Source of the DNA: Candidatus Rokuibacteriota bacterium
GTDB lineage: Bacteria > Methylomirabilota > Methylomirabilia > Rokubacteriales > CSP1-6
Assembly: GCA_003221515.1 (NCBI GenBank)
Contig: QHSI01000118.1
Coordinates: 1-64,000 of the forward strand
DNA length: 64,000 bases
Direction: 5' to 3'
This document shows positions 6,576 through 13,955 of the stretch, piece by piece; the first letter of the stretch is position 1; the number at the start of each line of letters is the position of its first letter. A program made the translations under genes and the position numbers. The notes under the pieces were generated by a model. The model made no database searches, had not been told where the DNA came from, and was given only the letters and a program-made list of their open reading frames with translations.

Positions 6576-7301
6576 CTACCGGCGGCGCGAGTTCCTCAGG
6601 AGCCAGTCGACCGCTTCGCTGCCGTCGCCGGCATCCGCGGCGACCGGACCCGCCGAGACCGTCTGACGAGGTGGCGCTGGCGCTTCGGCCACCGGCGTCA
6701 GCGGCGGAGCCGGCGCGATGGGCGGCACGAGCGGTGCCCCCGTCGATGCTGGTGCCCTCGCTGCGGCCGGTGCGGGCGCCGGGGCTGGCGCCGTTGCGAC
6801 GACAGGTGCCTGCGCCGGAGGCGGCGCCGGCCTGAACGTGGCGGATTGCTTAGTCGACGACACGGCCGGCGCTGGTGCGGCTGCGACGGGCGGCAGCGTC
6901 ATCGGCTTCGCCTCGGCCGGTCTGGCTTGCGTCTCGTCCGTGACGACTTGAATCTTGGTCAGGTAGGTGACGTCGTTGCGGACCTCGTAGAACGCCCTGA
7001 CCGGTAAGTCTTTCTTGAGGTCGCGGAGGCCGCGTTGCTCGCCGTGGACCGTGATCGCTGTGTCGTCGGTCACGGTCATCGTGATCGGGCGCAGGCCGAG
7101 CTTCTCGGCCACCTCGACGGTGCGCGCCTTCTGGTCCACCCGACCGACGAAGCCGGTCAGATCGCCCATCACCCGCCCCTCGGCAGGCTGAACGGAAGGC
7201 GCGCGAACCGGCTGGTTCATCCTGGACCACCCCACCATCATGACGACCAGGGCCGCCGCCGCGAGCCCGATACCGCCGGCGATTCTGGAAACTCTCTGCA
7301 T
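6576..7301 (-). CDS. membrane-anchored protein with Ala/Pro-rich linker (DUF5666-like region)
   Basis: This is a 241-aa protein starting at MQRVSRIAGG (complement 7299-7301), with GAGGT about 8 nt upstream. Residues ~7-26 form a single transmembrane or uncleaved signal helix (GGIGLAAAALVVMMVGW). Residues ~45-115 form a small beta domain (LTGFVGRVDQKARTVEV, MTVTDDTAITVHGE, VRAFYEVRNDVTYLTKIQV) resembling OB-like DUF5666 repeats. The rest is a long Ala/Pro/Thr-rich low-complexity segment ending in DWLLRNSRRR. It is probably anchored in the inner membrane and faces the periplasm. Function unknown. Confidence 0.55.
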   Translation of the reverse strand: MQRVSRIAGGIGLAAAALVVMMVGWSRMNQPVRAPSVQPAEGRVMGDLTGFVGRVDQKARTVEVAEKLGLRPITMTVTDDTAITVHGEQRGLRDLKKDLPVRAFYEVRNDVTYLTKIQVVTDETQARPAEAKPMTLPPVAAAPAPAVSSTKQSATFRPAPPPAQAPVVATAPAPAPAPAAARAPASTGAPLVPPIAPAPPLTPVAEAPAPPRQTVSAGPVAADAGDGSEAVDWLLRNSRRR

Positions 7302-7441
7302 ATTCACACCTCGCAGGCCACTCGTAGGCCCGCGGCCCATCAGTAGCGTCGCGGCCTCGACTTGTCAAGGCCGGCACCCGCGGGCCGGCACCCGCGAGAT
7401 TCGTGAGCTAGAATGCGAGCGCAAGCGAGGGAGGGCTGCCC

Positions 7442-8332
7442 ATGCCGACATTGACGCAGAACGAGATCGATCAGCGCATCTACGACCTCTACGACGAGTA
7501 CTGCCACGGCAACATCGACCGGCGTGAATTCCTCCAGCGGGCCAGCGTGCTGACGGTTGGTGGTCTGGCCATGGCGCAGGCGCTGCTGCCCCGATACGCG
7601 CTGGCCCAGACGATTTCTTTCACCGATCCGAGAATCAAAGCTCGCTACCTGACCTATCCGTCGCCCGGCGGCACCTCGGGCACGATGCGTGGCTACCTGG
7701 TGCAGCCGAACGCGACTGGACCGTTCCCTGCCGTGCTCGTGATCCACGAGAACCGCGGACTCAATCCGTACATCGAAGACGTCACGCGCCGCGCCGCGAC
7801 CGAGGGATTCCTGGCCTTCGCCCCCGACGGGCTCTCGCCGGTCGGCGGCTATCCGGGCAACGACGACGACGGCCGCGCGCTGCAAGCCAGCCTCGACCAG
7901 AGCAAGCTGCGCACGGACATGGTCAACGGCGCGCGCTTTCTGAAGGCGCACTCGCTCTCGACCGGCAAGCTCGGCGTCACCGGCTTCTGCTGGGGCGGCA
8001 GCACGACCAACTTCCTGGCGGTCGACCTCGGCGCGGATCTGAAGGCGGCTGTCCCGTTCTACGGCGCCGCGGCCGAGACGACGCGCGTGCCGGCGATCAA
8101 AGCGGCGCTGCTGATCCAGTACGCCGAGAACGACGAGCGCATCAACGCGCTGTGGCCGGCCTATGAAGGGGCGCTGAAGGCGAGCGGCGCACAATACGAG
8201 ATGCACATGTACCCGGGCACGCAGCACGGCTTCCACAACAATTCGACGCCGCGCTACCACGAAGCGTCGGCCAAGCTCGCCTGGGAACGAACGATCGCGT
8301 TCTTCAAGAAGCACCTGGGGGTCCCAGCATGA
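7442..8332 (+). CDS. dienelactone hydrolase family protein with Tat-type signal
   Basis: This 296-aa alpha/beta hydrolase has an N-terminal DRREFLQRAS twin-arginine signal at residues ~26-35 and a hydrophobic stretch to ~55, so it is likely exported. The catalytic triad is visible as Cys183 (GFCWGGS), Asp231 (AENDERI) and His262 (TQHGFHN), with the typical IHENRGLNPYIEDVTRR loop. Dienelactone hydrolases open lactone rings such as dienelactone to maleylacetate; the exported subfamily's substrate is unknown. Its stop overlaps the start of the LLM gene (ATGA), so the two are translationally coupled. Confidence 0.85.
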   Translation: MPTLTQNEIDQRIYDLYDEYCHGNIDRREFLQRASVLTVGGLAMAQALLPRYALAQTISFTDPRIKARYLTYPSPGGTSGTMRGYLVQPNATGPFPAVLVIHENRGLNPYIEDVTRRAATEGFLAFAPDGLSPVGGYPGNDDDGRALQASLDQSKLRTDMVNGARFLKAHSLSTGKLGVTGFCWGGSTTNFLAVDLGADLKAAVPFYGAAAETTRVPAIKAALLIQYAENDERINALWPAYEGALKASGAQYEMHMYPGTQHGFHNNSTPRYHEASAKLAWERTIAFFKKHLGVPA

Positions 8333-9489
8333 TCAAGCAATTCGGCAGCCTGTTCGCGGGGCACGTCGATCTGGAGCACGAGGGGCTGGACGGCACGGCG
8401 GCCAACGACCGCTGGCTTTCCGACGAGCGTCTGGCGGAGGTGTTTCCGAAAAGCGAGGCCATCGCGAAGCTGATGGACCGGACGGGCTACGACACCTTCT
8501 GGCTGGCCGAGCACCACTTCCAGCGCGAAGGGTACGAGTGCATCCCGAACATCCTGATGCTGGCCCTCCACCTCTGCCACATCACGAAGAACATCAAGAT
8601 CGGCTGCGGCTTCAACATCGCGCCGATGTGGCATCCCTTGCGGATGGCCGAGGACTACGCCACCGCCGACTGGCTGACCGGCGGCCGAGTCGTCTTCGGC
8701 GTCGGCCGCGGCTATCACACGCGCGAGGTCGAAGTGTTCGGCGCGCCGCTGCGCGACCAGGACGCCAATCGCGAGCTGTTCGAGGAGCAGGTCGACCTCA
8801 TTTTCAAATCGTTCAACGAGCGCGCGTTCTCGCACCAGGGCAAGTACTACACGATCCCGCCGCCTCAGATGCCCTACCGCGGGTACGAGCTCTCCGAGAT
8901 CACGCTGGTGCCGCGCCCGAAGACGCTGCCCGTCGAGTGCTGGCAGCCGGTCGTCAGCGCGAGCACACGGGCCCTCGACTTCATGGCCAAGCACAACATC
9001 AAGGGCATCATCGGTGGCGGCGCCGCGCAGGGCGGCGCCAACGACAAGGTCGTGCACGCGTTCCGCGAGGCGCGTGCCCGCGCCGGGCGGGAAACCAAGC
9101 TGGGCGGCGACCTCTGCATCGGCTTCTCGTTCCACATCGCCGACAGCGTCGAGCAAGGCATCAAGGAGGCGACGCCGTTCTTCGAGGAGAACATCAAGAT
9201 GTTCGCGCCGCTCGGTTTCGTGCCGGGCCTGACGCCGGCGCAGATCGACGCGGTCGCCGACCCCAAGCGCGCGCGGCAGGCCGGGCTGCCGACCCTGCGC
9301 AACGCGATCAAGGCCGGCACGTGGCTCATCGGCCCGCCAGAACAGATCACCGAGCAGCTGAAAGACATCGAGAAAAAGTATCCGGGCCTGGAGGTCGTCA
9401 ACGTCGGCCAGCCGGTCGGCACGCCCCAGGCGGTGATTCTCGAGCAGCTCGAGCGCTTCTCGGCGCAGGTCATGCCGGCGTTCAAGTGA
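8329..9489 (+). CDS. LLM-class flavin-dependent oxidoreductase
   Basis: This is a 386-aa luciferase-like monooxygenase fold protein. Diagnostic segments include DTFWLAEHHFQREGYE, IGCGFNIAPMWHPLRMAEDYATAD, GGRVVFGVGRGYHTRE and the C-terminal GPPEQITEQL. These enzymes use FMNH2 or F420 for oxygenation or hydride transfer on small molecules; the substrate is not predictable. It overlaps the upstream hydrolase by 4 nt. Directly after its stop lies the 71/72-bp direct repeat. Confidence 0.85.
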   Translation: MIKQFGSLFAGHVDLEHEGLDGTAANDRWLSDERLAEVFPKSEAIAKLMDRTGYDTFWLAEHHFQREGYECIPNILMLALHLCHITKNIKIGCGFNIAPMWHPLRMAEDYATADWLTGGRVVFGVGRGYHTREVEVFGAPLRDQDANRELFEEQVDLIFKSFNERAFSHQGKYYTIPPPQMPYRGYELSEITLVPRPKTLPVECWQPVVSASTRALDFMAKHNIKGIIGGGAAQGGANDKVVHAFREARARAGRETKLGGDLCIGFSFHIADSVEQGIKEATPFFEENIKMFAPLGFVPGLTPAQIDAVADPKRARQAGLPTLRNAIKAGTWLIGPPEQITEQLKDIEKKYPGLEVVNVGQPVGTPQAVILEQLERFSAQVMPAFK

Positions 9490-9493
9490 CATG

Positions 9494-9653
9494 GGGGGCC
9501 ACGAAATGGCCCCCCATACCCCCCAGCGTTCGTCGCGCCCCGGCGAAGCCGTGGCGCTCCTCGATTCCGCGTTGCGTCCTCGGGGGCCACGAAATGGCCC
9601 CCCATACCCCCCCAGCGTTCGTCGCGCCCCGGCGAAGCCGTGGCGCTCCTCGA
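9494..9653. repeat. tandem direct repeat, 71 bp (9494-9564) and 72 bp (9582-9653)
   Basis: Two copies of the same unit are separated by 17 bp and differ by one extra C in a C-run. Each unit begins with a hairpin (GGGGGCCA / TGGCCCCC around CGAAA), then a C-rich run, then GCGTTCGTCGCGCCCCGGCG and GAAGCCGTGGCGCTCCTCGA. A degenerate copy in reverse orientation is at 18243-18330. It fills the gap between convergent genes, so it may also act in transcription termination. It belongs to no repeat family I can name. Confidence 0.85.
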
Positions 9654-9655
9654 GT

Positions 9656-10117
9656 TTATGCCGGCAGCCTGAATCCCTGGCGCGCCAGCAGCTTCCAGGC
9701 GCCATCCTGCTTTTGCCAGACCTGAAGGGCGCCGATCTTGGTGGTGGTCTGCTTGCCCTCGAGCTCGGATTCGGCCAGGTAGATGTGGCGCGCGATCGCG
9801 GCAGTGCCGACCACCGCCACCTTGAGCTCCGGGAAGGCGAGCGACTTGACGGTCTGCTTGCGGGTCATCACCCCGTTGATGAATTGCTCCTTGGTCTCGA
9901 CCCTTCCGTCGGAATGGCCGTAGCTGATCTGAGCGGATGCGACCTGCTCTAACCTCGTCTTGTCGGCTTCGAACAACGCCTTTCGCAGGATCTCGACGCC
10001 CTCTTTCACCGCCGCCTCGTCGGCGGGTTCGGCGCCCGCGAAGCCGCTGAGCAAGAGGCCGGAAGTGCCGAGAGCAACTGCGCCTGCAACCGTGAAGTCA
10101 CGTCGCGATACGTCCAT
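9656..10117 (-). CDS. exported SnoaL/NTF2-like (DUF4440-type) protein
   Basis: This is a 153-aa protein. The N-terminus MDVSRRDFTVAGAVALG is a Tat-type signal with a hydrophobic core and a likely cleavage near AGA. The mature ~120 aa has the SnoaL/DUF4440 pattern (EILRKALFEADKTRLEQV, ISYGHSDGRVETKEQF, KVAVVGTAAIARH, GALQVWQKQDGAWKLLARQG). This cone fold binds small ligands or acts as an isomerase/hydrolase or accessory domain. Its start is divergent from the truncated MFS gene. Function not assignable. Confidence 0.75.
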   Translation of the reverse strand: MDVSRRDFTVAGAVALGTSGLLLSGFAGAEPADEAAVKEGVEILRKALFEADKTRLEQVASAQISYGHSDGRVETKEQFINGVMTRKQTVKSLAFPELKVAVVGTAAIARHIYLAESELEGKQTTTKIGALQVWQKQDGAWKLLARQGFRLPA

Positions 10118-10201
10118 GGGATCCTCCTCGACAGGGTTGGTTCAACGCTCGATTGCGTCGAAGGTACCCCATCGCGCATCTTTCGTATAGTACGGGCTGC
10201 C

Positions 10202-10636
10202 GTGCGCACGTTTCTCGTCGTCTGGACCGGCCAGCTCGTATCGCAGATCGGCACCGCGATGTCGACGTTCGCGCTGCTCATCTGGATCTACGAGCGCACC
10301 GGGCGCGCGACGACGGTGGCGCTGCTCGGCTTCTTCTGGTTCGTTCCGGTGATCGCGCTCGCACCGCTGGCCGGCGTGTGGATCGATCGACACGACCGCC
10401 GCCGCATCATGCTGCTCGCGGATGCGGGCGCGGCGGTGATGACGCTCGGCGTGCTGATCCTCTACACCGGCGGACGCCTCGAGGTCTGGCACCTCTACGT
10501 CGCCGAGGCGATCTCCGGCGCCTGCTGGGCGTTTCAGGGCCCCGCCTACACCGCCGCCATCACGACGTCTCCGGAGGCCCTTGACAAGGGCGCTCTGGCG
10601 GAGATAAGAGGACCAGGCGTGCACCCGATCGTGTGA
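10202..10636 (+). pseudogene. truncated MFS transporter (N-terminal third only)
   Basis: From GTG 10202 the frame encodes the first four to five transmembrane helices of a major-facilitator permease, including the cytoplasmic loop motif GVWIDRHDRRRIM. Homology stops at about AITT (around position 10566), and the remaining ~22 codons to TGA 10636 are unrelated. A functional MFS protein has about 400 residues; here about 120 remain. The break is followed at once by a consensus TTGACA element, which suggests deletion or insertion joined foreign DNA to the 5' end of this gene. Confidence 0.75.
10581..10608 (+). promoter_or_regulatory. candidate sigma-70 promoter for the PHYHY duplicated-domain gene
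   Basis: Perfect TTGACA (10581-10586) is followed after 16 nt by GATAAG (10603-10608). It lies just beyond the break of the MFS remnant and 42 nt before the ATG at 10650, which has its own GAGAGGAG ribosome-binding site (10635-10642). Confidence 0.5.
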
Positions 10637-10649
10637 GAGGAGAAGAACG

Positions 10650-11471
10650 ATGGACGCCGGCAAGGACATGATCCCCTGTGGCCCGATCTGCTTCTCACTG
10701 CAATATCGCGACATCGACGGGGGCGCGCCGCATGGCGGGGGCGGCGGCGGCAACCACGCCGACCAGGGTGTCGTCGTCCAAGTCCTGGGCGCCGTCGAAG
10801 GCGCCGAGCGGGAGCTGCTCCGGTTCGAGTGCTTCGACAATCACCCGCACTATCACTACGATCCGGCGAACAAGAACGTCCGCGTCATGCTCGACCCGAC
10901 GGTCACCGGCAATCCGCTCCGGTGGGCCATGACACAGCTGCGCCGGAAGCTCCCGGCGATGCTCGGGCACGCCGGGTACGAGCAGATCGCGCTGCAGATC
11001 GACCCCTCGCAGCTGATGCCCGTGCTTGACGAGGTGGAGACCAAGGCGTGCGAGATGGCGATCAGCAAGCGGCGCACGGTTCGCCACAATCGCGGGACCG
11101 ACGTGATCGAGGCGGGCAACATCCGCTTCGGGCTGGAGATGCGCGCCGCCGGCGGCGGGGACGGCGGCATCGCCATCCACGTGCTCGGCGACATCGCGGG
11201 CCAGGAGATCGAGCTGCTGGCCTTCGACTGCTTTCGCGTCTACCCGCACTACCACTACGGGCCGCGATACAAGAACGAGCGGATCTACCTGGACAAGACG
11301 CTGGTGCCGGAACCGTTCAAGTGGGCGATCGATCAGTTCAAGACCGGAAAGCTTCCGGCCATGCTGACGCGCGCCGGGTATCCGACCGTCGCGGCCGCGC
11401 TAGACGAAGGCCTCATCGCGCGCAAGCTCGTCGATGTGGAGACGCGCGGGCGCGAGATGCAGCAGGCGTGA
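10650..11471 (+). CDS. uncharacterised protein made of two tandem homologous domains (PHYHY motif)
   Basis: This is a 273-aa soluble protein with an internal duplication. Repeat 1 (residues ~10-108) and repeat 2 (~150-250) both contain a V-x-VLG strand, EL-L-F-[DE]-C-F, the aromatic-His motif PHYHY, [KR]-YKN/NKN, then W-A-x-x-Q and LPAMLxxAGY. A Gly-rich loop (HGGGGGGNH) occurs only in repeat 1. The conserved Cys and the HxYHY pattern, twice per chain, look like a metal or cofactor site. I do not recognise a characterised family. It is convergent with, and 8 nt from, the UGSC selenoprotein gene and has its own promoter candidate. Confidence 0.7.
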   Translation: MDAGKDMIPCGPICFSLQYRDIDGGAPHGGGGGGNHADQGVVVQVLGAVEGAERELLRFECFDNHPHYHYDPANKNVRVMLDPTVTGNPLRWAMTQLRRKLPAMLGHAGYEQIALQIDPSQLMPVLDEVETKACEMAISKRRTVRHNRGTDVIEAGNIRFGLEMRAAGGGDGGIAIHVLGDIAGQEIELLAFDCFRVYPHYHYGPRYKNERIYLDKTLVPEPFKWAIDQFKTGKLPAMLTRAGYPTVAAALDEGLIARKLVDVETRGREMQQA

Positions 11472-11479
11472 GGTAGCGC

Positions 11480-12013
11480 CTAGCTCGAGGCCCTGCGCAG
11501 GAGGTCGAGGACCTCCTCCACGAGCCGGTCGGCGCGCTCGTCGAGCTGCTTGTCGTCGAGGTTCGCGATCGGATGCGGCACCTCGAGGAACCGGTAGCCC
11601 GGCATGCCCCAGCTCGTGGCCATGGCCTCCCCCGTGGCTCGGAACGGCTCGGTCACGACGGCGATAGCGGGCACCCCCACCCGCTCGAAGAGGATCGCGT
11701 CGAGCACACTGCTCGACGAGCAAGACCCTCAGTCGCCGATGCCGGAGACGACGAAGTCGCTCTGCTTGCGTAGCGACGCGATCGCCGCCTCGTCCACCTC
11801 GTGACTGGGCGAGCGCTTGCGCACCATGCCGGCCACGGTCATGCGGTGGCGGCGGCCGAGGCGGTCGGCGAGCCGCAGGAGCAGCTTGTCGGAGTTGAAC
11901 TTCGTGTTCTCGACGAGCCCGATCCTGAGCCCGTCGAGCATCGAGGGTCGCGGCGCGATCGTGACGTCGCGACCGACGGGCGCCGCGGTGGGGTCGAAGA
12001 GGGGCGAGCTCAT
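11480..12013 (-). CDS. UGSC-family selenoprotein (Sec at codon 95)
   Basis: Read through an in-frame TGA (complement of 11729-11731), the frame gives one 177-aa protein whose centre is GIGD-U-GSCSSSSVLDAILFE, the signature of the UGSC (seleno)protein family. The flanks also fit: KFNSDKLLLRLADRLG before and RVGVPAIAVVTEPF after. Conventional ORF calling splits it into two halves. The start is the ATG at complement 12011-12013 with AGGAGAG upstream, overlapping the stop of the preceding gene (ATGA). A hairpin after the UGA fits the bacterial SECIS rule (separate entry). The family function is unknown; the U-x-x-C pair suggests redox or selenol chemistry. It is the last gene of an amidohydrolase/unknown/UGSC operon, divergent from the grd-like genes. 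Confidence 0.9.
11698..11731 (-). promoter_or_regulatory. candidate bacterial SECIS element after the UGSC UGA
   Basis: After UGA (11731-11729) come 10 nt, then CGTCGAGC pairing perfectly with GCTCGACG (8 bp; 11718-11711 with 11705-11698) around the loop AGTGT. The loop starts 18 nt after the UGA and has G within its first two positions, as required of bacterial SECIS hairpins that bind SelB. Confidence 0.75.
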
Positions 12014-13038
12014 GGAAACTCTCCTATCGCCGTCGTGACGGCGTTCGTCCATTTGTTGCCCCAGCCGGGCAGGCACGCGGACCAGCTCCCGGCGCGGCCG
12101 CCGGCGCAGACGATCAGAATGTCGTCCGGCTTCTCGAGGAAGTAGCGCCAGGTCGTCTCGTCGGCCGGCGTCGGCTCGCCGGGCAGGCGTGCGGCCCGCT
12201 TCAAATCGGCCACCCGACGGCGCGCGTGCTCGATCAAGAAAGCCTGGACCTGTCGTCGTGACCATCCGCTTTGCCGGACAACTTCCGCGTGCTCCCCCGC
12301 GATCACCAGCAAGACCTGGTTGAAGCCCTTCACGTTGGGAAGACCGAGGTTCGAGAGCGCGTCGGCGAAGCAGCGCAGGAGCGGCTCGGGCTCGGCGGCG
12401 AGCTGGTTGTAGACCTGGTAGAGGCTGTTCGAGGCATAGAGGGTCACCGCGCTCTGGTCGGGCCTGAGCCCGCGCGCGACGTGCAGCGGCTCCCACGGGT
12501 GGTCGTCCTCGTTTTCGGCAAAGCAGAAGGAGTATTTCCCGGGGTTGCCGAGGACGGCACGATCGAGGAACCCCGGACGCGTCTGCATGGCGTTCATCAT
12601 CGTCAGACGGACGGCCCGACCGATCGTGGCGTTGGGCCGCCATCCCTGGCCGAAGGCGTTGTTGCCCGAGTTGAGCCCCAGACGTCGCGCGATCGGCCCG
12701 TTGACGATCAGCACCATCGCCGAGCCCCCCGTGCTCGACGCCGGCCCGTGGTAGGCGAAGTCGGGGTGACAGAGGCTGCGTATCGCCGCGGCAACCACGG
12801 GCATGTACTCCGGCCGGCAGCCTGCGAGCACGGCATTGATCGCCACCTTCTCGGCGACGACCACGGTGTTCCGGCCGCGGATCTCGCCCAGAATCTCGTC
12901 GCGCCGCAGCCCGGCGCTCGCCAGCATCTCGGCGACGGACTTCTCGGTGGGCGGGACGACCGGGAGCCCGTCGGTCCAGCCGCGCTCGAAATACGCCTCG
13001 ATCAGGCTCGCGGGATCGGGCTCGGCTGTCACGGACAT
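12010..13038 (-). CDS. uncharacterised partner protein of the UGSC selenoprotein
   Basis: This is a 342-aa protein from the ATG at complement 13036-13038 (MSVTAEPDPASLIEAYFERG), 2 nt after the stop of the amidohydrolase gene. The stop overlaps the UGSC start. Conserved-looking segments are GWTDGLPVVPPTEKSV, AINAVLAGCRPEYMPVV, CHPDFAYHGPASSTGGSAM, NNAFGQGWRPNATIGRAVRL, KYSFCFAENEDDHPWEPLH and a C-terminal GWGNKWTNAV. No transmembrane segment is apparent. I do not know a characterised homologue, but the tight coupling on both sides implies it works with the UGSC protein, perhaps as the catalytic or substrate-binding subunit. Confidence 0.7.
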   Translation of the reverse strand: MSVTAEPDPASLIEAYFERGWTDGLPVVPPTEKSVAEMLASAGLRRDEILGEIRGRNTVVVAEKVAINAVLAGCRPEYMPVVAAAIRSLCHPDFAYHGPASSTGGSAMVLIVNGPIARRLGLNSGNNAFGQGWRPNATIGRAVRLTMMNAMQTRPGFLDRAVLGNPGKYSFCFAENEDDHPWEPLHVARGLRPDQSAVTLYASNSLYQVYNQLAAEPEPLLRCFADALSNLGLPNVKGFNQVLLVIAGEHAEVVRQSGWSRRQVQAFLIEHARRRVADLKRAARLPGEPTPADETTWRYFLEKPDDILIVCAGGRAGSWSACLPGWGNKWTNAVTTAIGEFP

Positions 13039-13040
13039 GC

Positions 13041-13874
13041 TCAGGCCGCGACCGGGCGCTTCCAGCCGAGCCAGTCGACCACGGCCCCGCCCATCACCCG
13101 CTCGAGGTCGCGGCCCTTCAGCCACGGCAGCTCCTCGGTGAACATCGTCACGCACTGCCGATACGAGCAGGGCATGCGGGTGATGTCGGTGCCCCAGAAC
13201 GAGCGCTCGGGCCCGAACGCCTCGAAGATCTGACGGAGATAGCCGTGGATGTTCTTGTACGGATAGGGCTGGCTCGAGTAGCTCGGGGCGCCCGACATCT
13301 TGATCGCGACGTTTGGATATTTGGCGAGCGCGAGCGTGTCCTTGAGATCGGCAAACGCCGCGTCGTCAGCCTGCCCGGTACCGCCGCCGTGGCGCCCGAG
13401 ATGATCGATGTGGAGCTTGAGCCGCGGATGCCGCTCGGCGATCTTCGCCAGCGCCGGCATGTTCCCGCCGGCCAGGAGCCCGACCGGCAGCCCCTCCCGC
13501 TCGCACGCCTTCCAGAACCAGTCGAGCGAGCCGTCGGTCCACCACGCCTTCTGCTGCGGCTGGTTGAGCGTGAACCGAAAGCCGAGCATGCCTGGCCGCT
13601 GGCGCCAGCTCGCGACGATCTTCTCGCGATCCGGGCTCTGCAGGTCGAAGTGGCCGAGGATGCAGAACTTGCTCGGGTGCCGTCGCACCGCATCGACGGC
13701 GAGCACGTTGACCGGCTCGCCGAGGGAGCTCGGCGGGTGGATCACCGCGCAATCGACCCCGGCCGAGGCCATCTCGGCCAGCGCGTCGTCGACCGAGTAC
13801 GTCGGGATCTGGCGGTGGTGCGCGCTCATCTTCCCGTTCTGCCAGAGATGGATCTGGGAATCGACGATCAGCAT
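13041..13874 (-). CDS. amidohydrolase (TIM-barrel, PDC-hydrolase/ACMSD superfamily)
   Basis: This is a 277-aa amidohydrolase_2-type protein. The N-terminus VDSQIHLW is the variant of the D-x-H-x-H metal motif. Other conserved parts are IHPPSSLG, GFRFTLNQP, LKLHIDHLGRHGG, AIKMSGAPSY and the C-terminal GPERSFWGTDITRMPCSY. Members hydrolyse lactones or decarboxylate small acids using one divalent metal. It is first in a three-gene operon with the unknown protein and the UGSC selenoprotein, 2 nt apart. A paralogue with the same GTDITRMPCS motif is at 37831-38634. Confidence 0.8.
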   Translation of the reverse strand: MLIVDSQIHLWQNGKMSAHHRQIPTYSVDDALAEMASAGVDCAVIHPPSSLGEPVNVLAVDAVRRHPSKFCILGHFDLQSPDREKIVASWRQRPGMLGFRFTLNQPQQKAWWTDGSLDWFWKACEREGLPVGLLAGGNMPALAKIAERHPRLKLHIDHLGRHGGGTGQADDAAFADLKDTLALAKYPNVAIKMSGAPSYSSQPYPYKNIHGYLRQIFEAFGPERSFWGTDITRMPCSYRQCVTMFTEELPWLKGRDLERVMGGAVVDWLGWKRPVAA

Positions 13875-13955
13875 GGCCGGCTACCTCCCGGGCCACAGCT
13901 TACCTCAACGCCGTATACTACTGGCGGCTCGGCACCTAACCTCCAGGAGGACATC

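Noticed and set aside
11480-11707. Separate 75-aa gene next to the unknown operon
   Set aside because: It begins inside the UGSC protein; the preceding TGA occupies the U of the U-G-S-C motif in the same frame.
13899-13919. Full promoter before the hydroxyacid dehydrogenase/grd operon
   Set aside because: TATACT at 13914-13919 is a good -10 but no -35 match was found at 16-18 nt spacing.
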